Of a stretch of DNA of 6,801 nucleotides, positions 1 through 5,816 are shown in pieces; the first letter of the stretch is position 1; each line of letters begins with the position of its first letter. A program made the translations under genes and the position numbers. Under the pieces are notes generated by a model. It saw only the letters and a program-made list of their open reading frames with translations, made no database searches and had not been told where the DNA came from. The DNA comes from Candidatus Falkowiibacteriota bacterium. Lineage in GTDB: Bacteria; Patescibacteria; ABY1; BM507; UBA12075. The stretch lies in NCBI GenBank assembly GCA_030636285.1, contig DAOVXE010000039.1, positions 1 through 6,801 on the forward strand. The letters run 5' to 3'.

Positions 1-1
1 G

Positions 2-187
2 ATTAAACCAAACTATTTAAACGAAGAAAAGCAGGTTGAAGATAAATATAAAAAAATTGACAAGAAACAAAAGAAAAAAATGAAAGTAAGCGGTCAAAGC
101 GTTAAGAAATTGCAGAAAATAATAAGAAATAGACAGCAGACAGCAGACAACAGACGACAGACAGCAGACGACAGACAACAGAAATAA
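2..187 (+). CDS. C-terminal end of an unrecognised Lys-rich protein (5' end outside window)
   Basis: This frame is open from the left edge to a TAA at 185-187, giving 61 codons with no start needed inside the window. The visible part is very basic, with lysine-rich stretches around codons 9-26, then a short segment 'MKVSGQSVKKLQKIIRN' that looks like an ordinary structured or helical C-terminus. The last ~18 residues (RQQTADN/RRQTADD/RQQ) are encoded entirely by a 7-bp tandem repeat, three units giving one heptapeptide. I do not recognise the family. An internal ATG at 80 is in frame, so a separate 35-residue ORF is possible, but the open frame upstream makes a longer gene more likely. The A-rich composition means a chance open frame cannot be excluded. 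It would precede the DUF2207 gene by 27 bases on the same strand. Confidence 0.5.
   Translation: MKPNYLNEEKQVEDKYKKIDKKQKKKMKVSGQSVKKLQKIIRNRQQTADNRRQTADDRQQK
131..182 (+). repeat. 7-bp tandem repeat array, unit CAGACRR
   Basis: Six full units (CAGACAG, CAGACAA, CAGACGA, CAGACAG, CAGACGA, CAGACAA) run from 137 to 178, with a partial unit on each side. The only variation is A/G at the last two positions. The unit has no stop triplet in any of the six frames, and because 7 is not a multiple of 3 all three forward frames read the same cyclic series of codons. Here it forms the C-terminal tail of the leftmost gene. Similar Q/T/A/D/R-rich tails are something I recall from other bacterial genomes, but I cannot verify copies elsewhere from this window. 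Confidence 0.9.
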
Positions 188-200
188 GATTAATTATTAT
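172..200 (+). promoter_or_regulatory. weak candidate promoter for the DUF2207-to-MFS gene run
   Basis: A -10-like TATTAT (195-200) lies 17 bases downstream of CAGACA (172-177), which matches four of six positions of TTGACA and is part of the 7-bp repeat array. Transcription would start near 207 and leave a leader of about 8 bases before the ATG at 215. The region is so AT-rich that a -10 match is expected by chance, so this is only a candidate. Confidence 0.22.
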
Positions 201-214
201 TAAACATAATAAAT

Positions 215-991
215 ATGAAAAGAATAATAATATTAGTTTTCAGTTTATTTTTTGTTTTTGTAAATATTGCGCAAGCAGAGGAGAGGATTGATGATTTTAC
301 AGTGGAAATAAAAATTAATCAGGATTCATCTATTAATGTAACTGAGAAAATTACTTATAATTTCGGTCAGGCTGAAAAGCGCGGTATTTATCGGGATATT
401 CCCTATAAATATAAGGCCAGAGGCGGCACTTTCAAATTAAGATTCAGCGACATAGAGGTAACATACAATAATGGTGAGCCGGTCAATTTTAGCGTGAGCA
501 AACAAGACAATAATAAGCGAATTAAGATTGAAAACGCGGATAAGTATGTGAGCGGACAACAGCAATACATAATTAAATATACAGTTAACCGGGTAATAAA
601 TTATTCTGACAAGCATGATGAGCTGTATTGGAATGTTATCGGAAACGAATGGAGCGTGGATATCAAACAATCACGCGTTAATTTGATTTTACCGCAAAGT
701 ATTTTGGAAAGTGATTTGCGTATTGAGTGTTTTATCGGTCAAAGCAACAGCCAGGATGAGTGCCTGTCTATCCGCTATAATTATGCCGCAGAGGGCCAGG
801 TTAAAGGAATTACTTTTATAAATGATTTACTCTCCGGCCGCGAGGGCATGATAATTATAGTCGGCGTACCCAAGGGCATTACCCTGGAGCCGACAATATT
901 TCAAAATTTATTATACATTATTAAAGATAATTGGATTGTCGTATTGTTGATATTTGTATGTTTATTCCTATTGCTTTTTAGGCGATTTTAG
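215..991 (+). CDS. DUF2207-type membrane-anchored extracytoplasmic protein (short form)
   Basis: The 258-residue product has a clear signal peptide (basic MKR, hydrophobic 4-19, probable cleavage after AQA at 21). A β-rich ectodomain of ~200 residues follows. It carries DUF2207 hallmarks: a 'RGIYRDIP' motif (57-63), 'DELYWNVIGNEW' (135-146) and two cysteines ten residues apart (172 and 183) that could pair. One C-terminal helix spans ~239-255 and the protein ends with RRF. DUF2207 proteins have no firmly established biochemical role. They usually continue past this helix into a further membrane and cytoplasmic part, and full-length members are roughly 500-650 residues, so this is a short version ending at the first membrane anchor. 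Topology would be type I, with the domain outside the cytoplasmic membrane. The start is chosen because the signal peptide begins there; there is no Shine-Dalgarno sequence. The next gene starts 38 bases downstream, probably on the same transcript. Confidence 0.85.
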   Translation: MKRIIILVFSLFFVFVNIAQAEERIDDFTVEIKINQDSSINVTEKITYNFGQAEKRGIYRDIPYKYKARGGTFKLRFSDIEVTYNNGEPVNFSVSKQDNNKRIKIENADKYVSGQQQYIIKYTVNRVINYSDKHDELYWNVIGNEWSVDIKQSRVNLILPQSILESDLRIECFIGQSNSQDECLSIRYNYAAEGQVKGITFINDLLSGREGMIIIVGVPKGITLEPTIFQNLLYIIKDNWIVVLLIFVCLFLLLFRRF

Positions 992-1029
992 GCTAAAATA
1001 ATTATATTATATAAGAAAAATTTTTATTT

Positions 1030-2040
1030 ATGGAAATATTTATTATTTTAATTTTAGTTGGTTTTTCAGCGCTTTTTTCCGGGATGACACTCGGGTTTTT
1101 TAGTCTGAACAAGGATGATTTAAGGAGGAAAACGGAGATTGGCGATAAAAACGCGATAAAAATTTATCCAATCAGAAAAAACGGAAATTTACTGCTTTGC
1201 ACGCTGTTAATCGGCAATGTGGCAGTAAATTCCACTCTGTCCATTTATCTTGGCTCAATCGCTTCCGGCTTTACGGCCGGTTTGATTGCCACGGCCTTGA
1301 TCGTAGTGTTTGGCGAGATCATTCCTCAGGCGGCTTTTTCCCGCTATGCCTTAATCCTTGGGGCGCGTTTTGCTTGGCTGGTAAAAATTTTTATAATAAT
1401 TTTGTTCCCGATTTGCTGGCCATTGGCCTGGCTGTTAAATAAATCATTGGGGGAAGAAATCCCTACGGTTTACTCCAAGCATGAATTAATGAAGATCGTT
1501 GAAGGCCATGAAAACATGAAAGAAAGCGAGATTGATGAGGATGAAGAAAAGATCATTAAAGGCGCTTTGTCATACTCGGAGAAAAAAGTGCGCGAGATTA
1601 TGACTCCGCGGGTTGAGGTTTTTTCTTTGCCAACAAAGCAGCTATTGGACAAGGAAATGCTGAAAAATATTTATAAAGCCGGCCATTCCCGCATTCCGGT
1701 TTATCAGGATGACAGGGATAACATCATAGGCGTTCTCTATGGCAAAGACTTGATCGCTAACGATATTAACGGCAAAACCGTTGGTGATTTGGCTCGTAGA
1801 GACGTAATATTTGTGGATTGTGACAAACCGTTAGACCAGCTTCTTAACGCGTTTAAAAAGACCCGCCATCATTTATTTGTGGTGTTAAACGAGTATGGCG
1901 GCATGTCCGGAATTGTGACAATTGAAGATGTATTGGAAGAAATTATCGGCGAGGAAATTATAGATGAATTTGATAAATGCGAAAATCCGCAGGAAGAGGC
2001 TAAAAGAAAAATGAAAGAGAGAAAAATAAATAAAATTTAG
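1030..2040 (+). CDS. CNNM/CorC (HlyC/CorC) family protein: DUF21 plus CBS pair, no C-terminal CorC_HlyC domain
   Basis: The 336-residue product has a DUF21/CNNM membrane domain with hydrophobic segments at ~3-23, 54-76, 80-98 and 112-136. Motifs include 'LFSGMTLGFFSL' (15-26), 'LLLCTLLIGNVAVNSTL' (54-70) and 'FGEIIPQ' (94-100). A cytoplasmic linker leads into a CBS pair (~190-306: MTPRVEV, SRIPVY, GVLYGKDL, then HLFVVLNEYGGMSGIVTIEDVLEEIIGE). Family members mediate or regulate Mg2+/Co2+ transport, with the CBS pair binding ATP-Mg. Typical bacterial members are ~420-440 residues and end in a CorC_HlyC domain. Here the protein stops ~30 residues after the second CBS motif with a Lys/Glu-rich tail. 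The Gly-Asn-Val and FGEIxPQ segments read closer to eukaryotic CNNM proteins than to classical CorC, which I judge from memory. Its TAG shares a base with the upstream leuS start option, implying translational coupling. Ion specificity is inferred only. Confidence 0.9.
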   Translation: MEIFIILILVGFSALFSGMTLGFFSLNKDDLRRKTEIGDKNAIKIYPIRKNGNLLLCTLLIGNVAVNSTLSIYLGSIASGFTAGLIATALIVVFGEIIPQAAFSRYALILGARFAWLVKIFIIILFPICWPLAWLLNKSLGEEIPTVYSKHELMKIVEGHENMKESEIDEDEEKIIKGALSYSEKKVREIMTPRVEVFSLPTKQLLDKEMLKNIYKAGHSRIPVYQDDRDNIIGVLYGKDLIANDINGKTVGDLARRDVIFVDCDKPLDQLLNAFKKTRHHLFVVLNEYGGMSGIVTIEDVLEEIIGEEIIDEFDKCENPQEEAKRKMKERKINKI

Positions 2041-4661
2041 TGTCGCGTATGAAATATAATCACAATCAAATAGAAAAAAAATGGCAGAATAAATGGCAGG
2101 AGTCTGAAATATATAAAGCTGACCATGATTCTAAAAAAGAAAAGCGTTATATTTTAGATATGTTTCCCTATCCATCCGGCGCCGGCTTGCATGTCGGGCA
2201 TGTAGAATCATATACTGCTACGGATATTTATAGCCGTTATTTAAGAATGAAAGGTTATAATGTTTTGCATCCCCAGGGCTGGGATGCTTTTGGTTTGCCG
2301 GCTGAGAATTACGCGATTAAAACAGGTGTCCACCCGGGCAAAACCACGGAAAAAGCAATTAAGACTTTTAAAAAACAAATGAGTTCTTTGGGATTGTCGT
2401 ATGATTGGTCGCGCGAAATTAATTCATCAAAACCCGAATACTATAAATGGACCCAGTGGTTTTTTCTAATGCTTTATAAAAATGGTTTGGCATATAAAAA
2501 GAAAGCAAAAGTAAATTGGTGTAATTCATGCCAGACAGTACTTGCCAATGAGCAGGCAGAGGGCGGGAAATGCGAGCGCTGTGAAAGCGAGGTTGTGCAA
2601 AAAGATCTTTCTCAGTGGTTTTTTAGAATCACTGATTTTATTGAAGATCAGGAATATGAAGGAAGAAAAATAAAAGGCCTTCTTTCCGGCTTGGATACAA
2701 TTGACTGGCCAGAATCAACCAAGTCAGCGCAAAAGAATTGGATTGGTAAGTCAGTTGGAGCAGAAGTAGACTTCATCATTTATGATGAAAAGGTGACAGT
2801 ATTTACAACCCGGCCGGACACTTTATTCGGCGCCACTTATTTTGTTTTATCACCCGAACATCCAATAGTGCAAGATCAAAAATCAAAATGCGAAAATCAA
2901 AAAGAGATAGATGATTATATAGAGAAATCAAAGAAAAAAACCGAGTTTGAGAGGACTGATTTAGCCAAAGAAAAAACCGGAGTTGAATTAAAAGGTATTA
3001 AAGCTATCAATCCCGCAAACAACGAAGAAATACCCGTTTTTATCGCAGATTATGTGTTAATGGGCTATGGCACCGGCGCCATTATGGCAGTGCCGGCTCA
3101 TGACGAACGGGATTTTGAGTTTGCGAGAAAGTATGCTCTACCAATAAAATATGTTGTTACTCCATCTCAAGAGGAAGAATGGTCAGAAAATAGAATACAA
3201 GGCTATGTGAGAACGGGGGTTAGTAATGAAAAAGAAGAGAAAATATTAATAAAAAAATTAGAAGAAATTAATAAGCCTCAAACGTTGTATGGCTATAATA
3301 TTAATTCAGATTTTTTAACAGGTTTACATACAGAAGAAGCAAAGGAAAAAATGATTGAGTGGCTGGAAGAAAAGAAGCTGGGCAAAAAAGCAATAAATTA
3401 TAAAATGCGGGATTGGCTGGTTTCCAGACAAAGATATTGGGGCGCGCCTATTCCGATCATTTATTGCGATGTTTGCGGAGAAGTGCCGGTGTTGGAAAGT
3501 GATTTACCGGTTGAGCTTCCTGTTGATGTGGACTTTAAGCCAACCGGAGAGTCGCCATTAAATTATTCAAAAACTTTTCATAAAGTTAAATGTCCCAAGT
3601 GCGGGAAAGATGCCAGGCGGGAATCAGATACTATGGATACTTTTGTCTGTTCAAGCTGGTATTATTTTAGGTTTGTTGATCCGTGCAATAAAAAAGAATT
3701 TGCCGGCAAAAAGCTGATAAAAAAATGGCTGCCGATTGATACTTACGTGGGAGGGGCCGAGCACACAGTACTTCATCTGCTTTATTCCCGGTTTTTTACA
3801 AAAGCGCTTCAAAAATTCGGTTATATTGATTTTAATGAGCCTTTTACCAAGCTCCGACATCAGGGAATTATTCTGGCTGAGGATGGAACCAAGATGAGCA
3901 AATCAAAAGGCAATGTTGTTAATCCTGATGATATAGTCAAGGAATATGGCGCTGACGCGCTTCGGATGTATGAAATGTTTATGGGCCCCTTAGAAGATAT
4001 GAAGCCTTGGAACACCAAGGGGATTGTGGGAATTGAGAGGTTTTTAGATAAAGTGTGTAGATTGTTTGAATCTTGGATGGAAGATTATGCAGAAGATATA
4101 AATAAAAATAACACAGAAAGTAATAATAATATTAAAATTCATAAAAAAGAAAAAATTGATGATATTAGAATAGATAGTGTTATAGAAAAGACAATAAAAA
4201 AAGTAGAAGAAGATATAGAGGAATTTAAATTTAATACAGCTATTAGTCAGTTAATGATTTGTGTTAATAGTTTAAGAGAGGAATGTTCAGAAAGCGGAGG
4301 GGAGTGGGATTGGCAAACATTTTTTACAAAACGACAGCTAGAAAAATTATTTATAATTCTTGCGCCATTTGCGCCGCATTTGACAGAAGAACTATGGTAT
4401 AAATTAGGGCATAAGAAAAGTATTTTTAAGGAAAAATGGCCTGAATATGATCCGGCTTTGGTTAAAGACGAGAAAATTCAGCTGGTTATTCAGATTAACG
4501 GCAAGCTGCGGGATACGATTGAGGTTAACGCGGATATTAGCGAGATTGAGGCAAAAAAAATAGCCCAGGAGTCACTAAAGATAAAGAAATGGCTGGAGGG
4601 CAAAGAAATTATAAAAATAATTTTTGTAAAAGGGAAATTAATAAATATTGTAATCAAATAA
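2040..4661 (+). CDS. leuS: leucyl-tRNA synthetase
   Basis: This cytoplasmic class I synthetase charges tRNA-Leu with leucine. The 873-residue product has the full bacterial LeuS layout. The HIGH-type signature is HVGH (51-54). A first zinc ribbon uses C161, C164, C178 and C181. The CP1 editing domain spans ~235-430, with the threonine-rich TTRPDT (256-261) and the conserved HDERD (354-358) that discriminates against mischarged leucine analogues. A second zinc ribbon uses C476, C479, C518 and C521, followed by DTMDTFVCSSWY (530-541). KMSKS lies at 618-622, then an α-helical anticodon-binding domain and the small C-terminal domain (~811-873). Length is normal for the family. The annotated GTG at 2040 overlaps the previous stop by one base; an ATG at 2049 would shorten the protein by three residues and is equally compatible with the family, since neither has a Shine-Dalgarno sequence. 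Oddities are a repeat-derived loop near 278-288 and an Asn/Lys-rich stretch at ~684-708. Identity is secure. Confidence 0.98.
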   Translation: MSRMKYNHNQIEKKWQNKWQESEIYKADHDSKKEKRYILDMFPYPSGAGLHVGHVESYTATDIYSRYLRMKGYNVLHPQGWDAFGLPAENYAIKTGVHPGKTTEKAIKTFKKQMSSLGLSYDWSREINSSKPEYYKWTQWFFLMLYKNGLAYKKKAKVNWCNSCQTVLANEQAEGGKCERCESEVVQKDLSQWFFRITDFIEDQEYEGRKIKGLLSGLDTIDWPESTKSAQKNWIGKSVGAEVDFIIYDEKVTVFTTRPDTLFGATYFVLSPEHPIVQDQKSKCENQKEIDDYIEKSKKKTEFERTDLAKEKTGVELKGIKAINPANNEEIPVFIADYVLMGYGTGAIMAVPAHDERDFEFARKYALPIKYVVTPSQEEEWSENRIQGYVRTGVSNEKEEKILIKKLEEINKPQTLYGYNINSDFLTGLHTEEAKEKMIEWLEEKKLGKKAINYKMRDWLVSRQRYWGAPIPIIYCDVCGEVPVLESDLPVELPVDVDFKPTGESPLNYSKTFHKVKCPKCGKDARRESDTMDTFVCSSWYYFRFVDPCNKKEFAGKKLIKKWLPIDTYVGGAEHTVLHLLYSRFFTKALQKFGYIDFNEPFTKLRHQGIILAEDGTKMSKSKGNVVNPDDIVKEYGADALRMYEMFMGPLEDMKPWNTKGIVGIERFLDKVCRLFESWMEDYAEDINKNNTESNNNIKIHKKEKIDDIRIDSVIEKTIKKVEEDIEEFKFNTAISQLMICVNSLREECSESGGEWDWQTFFTKRQLEKLFIILAPFAPHLTEELWYKLGHKKSIFKEKWPEYDPALVKDEKIQLVIQINGKLRDTIEVNADISEIEAKKIAQESLKIKKWLEGKEIIKIIFVKGKLINIVIK
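2875..2902 (+). repeat. degenerate 7-bp array (ATCAAAA) inside the leuS editing-domain coding sequence
   Basis: ATCAAAA occurs at 2875-2881, 2882-2888 and 2896-2902, with a diverged unit TGCGAAA at 2889-2895, so four units are in 7-bp register. It encodes the stretch D-Q-K-S-K-C-E-N-Q-K (279-288) between the 'LSPEHPIV' strand and the helix 'EIDDYIEKS'. The unit has no stop in any forward frame. I recall similar NQKSKC-type peptides from CPR genomes, but dispersed copies cannot be shown here. Confidence 0.65.
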
Positions 4662-4664
4662 TCA

Positions 4665-5813
4665 ATGTGGCACTATTTTAATGGAAAATTATCAAGCGGC
4701 TTTGTGGCTCTTTTTTCCGGCCGGATGATGCAATTCGCCGGTTCTGGCATGCTTGGATTGTTTATTCCGGTTTATTTGTATCTGCAATACGGCCAAAGCA
4801 CAGAGGCGGTCTTGCTTTGGTATTTAGTGGGTCATCTGCTGTACGGGATCATTCTTCCCTGGGGGGTGCGGTTTATAAATAAATTCGGAATGCGCCGCTC
4901 AATTCAGGCCAGTGTTTTTTTTGACGCTGTTTATATCTCCGCGATTTTTTTGATCGCTTATTACCCTTTGGTTTTTACCGCTGTTTCCATAATCGCCCTT
5001 TTATTCGCCCGTTTGTTGTTTTGGATGCCTTTTCATGTTGACTTTGCCAAGTTTACCGACCGGGGCGACCGGGGCAAAGAAGTAAGCATTATATGGGCAA
5101 TGAAATCTTTTTTAGGAATATTAATGCCGATCGCGGCCGGTTTTATGATTGAGTACATCGGTTTTGGCGTGGTTTTTATAGTCGGCATCAGCCTTTATCT
5201 GGCGGCTCTTATTCCTTTTATGACTTTGCCGCGCACGCGCGAGCGCTATGAATGGACGCCGCTCCAGACGATCAAGAATTTTTTCAAAAAGAAAAATCGG
5301 CCTTTGGTATTATCTAATGTTGCCAATGGCGCGGAAAACGCGGTCGCGCTTATTATCTGGCCGATCTTTATCTGGCAGCTGCTTAAAGGTAATTTTGTTG
5401 CCATGGGCATTTTATCTTCAGCGATCGTATTGATCGGAGTCGTGCTTCAGCTTATAGTTGGCAAATACACTGATGTTTTAAATAAGCGGAAATTGCTTCA
5501 TTGGGGCAGTATTTTTTACGCCTTTGGCTGGCTGGTCAAAGTTTTTGTTTTAACCGGATTTCATATTTTTATTGCCGGCGCTTATCATCGGTTTGCCGCT
5601 ATTTTCAAGGACACCCCGTTTGACACCCTTAATTATGAATTCTTGGCTGACAAGGGGCATTATGTGGATGAATACACGGTTTTAAAAGAGATCGCCGTGC
5701 AGGTGGGCAAGGTGTTGATACTTATTTTTGCCATTATAATCGTCTTGAATTTTGGCCTAAACTGGACTTTTGCTTTGGCGGCGCTGGCGACTTTGTTTGT
5801 GAATTTATTATAA
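4665..5813 (+). CDS. major facilitator superfamily (MFS) transporter, substrate unknown
   Basis: The 382-residue protein is almost entirely hydrophobic, with about 12 predicted membrane helices in two halves separated by a basic loop (~188-213, containing RTRERYEW and FFKKKNRP). MFS motif-A-like loops appear in both halves: 'GVRFINKFGMRR' (67-78) between helices 2 and 3, and 'GKYTDVLNKRK' (266-276) at the equivalent place in the second half. A charged, conserved-looking stretch near 315-342 (KDTPFDTLNYEF, DEYTVLKE) sits between helices 10 and 11. MFS proteins move small solutes by uniport, symport or antiport; nothing visible fixes the substrate here, and 382 residues is at the short end of the superfamily. 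It starts three bases after the leuS stop, with no Shine-Dalgarno sequence, so translational coupling is likely. The stop codon lies inside a six-base overlap with the convergent gene, and the protein ends directly at the last helix (…FVNLL) with no cytoplasmic tail. Confidence 0.85.
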   Translation: MWHYFNGKLSSGFVALFSGRMMQFAGSGMLGLFIPVYLYLQYGQSTEAVLLWYLVGHLLYGIILPWGVRFINKFGMRRSIQASVFFDAVYISAIFLIAYYPLVFTAVSIIALLFARLLFWMPFHVDFAKFTDRGDRGKEVSIIWAMKSFLGILMPIAAGFMIEYIGFGVVFIVGISLYLAALIPFMTLPRTRERYEWTPLQTIKNFFKKKNRPLVLSNVANGAENAVALIIWPIFIWQLLKGNFVAMGILSSAIVLIGVVLQLIVGKYTDVLNKRKLLHWGSIFYAFGWLVKVFVLTGFHIFIAGAYHRFAAIFKDTPFDTLNYEFLADKGHYVDEYTVLKEIAVQVGKVLILIFAIIIVLNFGLNWTFALAALATLFVNLL

Positions 5814-5816
5814 ATT
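5802..5816. repeat. AT-only inverted repeat holding both convergent stop codons
   Basis: AATTTA (5802-5807) and TAAATT (5811-5816) are perfect reverse complements around a TTA centre. The transporter's TAA is at 5811-5813 and the minus-strand gene's TAA is the complement of 5808-5810, so both stops fall in this palindrome. The stem has only six A-T pairs and no flanking T-run with a GC stem, so it is not a convincing intrinsic terminator. Confidence 0.6.

Noticed and set aside
131..182. Possible CRISPR array
   Set aside because: The unit is seven bases with no spacers between units, so it is a simple tandem repeat.
437..670. Minus-strand open frame of 77 codons opposite the DUF2207 gene
   Set aside because: It is antisense to a well-supported coding sequence, has no recognisable motif and no ribosome binding site.
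1011..1030. AAAAATTTTT palindrome before the CNNM/CorC gene as a terminator
   Set aside because: It is A/T only with imperfect arms and no GC stem, so it cannot form a stable intrinsic terminator.
1197..1442. Second plus-strand frame of 81 codons within the CNNM/CorC gene
   Set aside because: It overlaps the DUF21 membrane domain in another frame and shows no family features.
1992..2060. T-box or other leader controlling leuS
   Set aside because: There is no non-coding leader, because leuS starts on the stop codon of the preceding gene.
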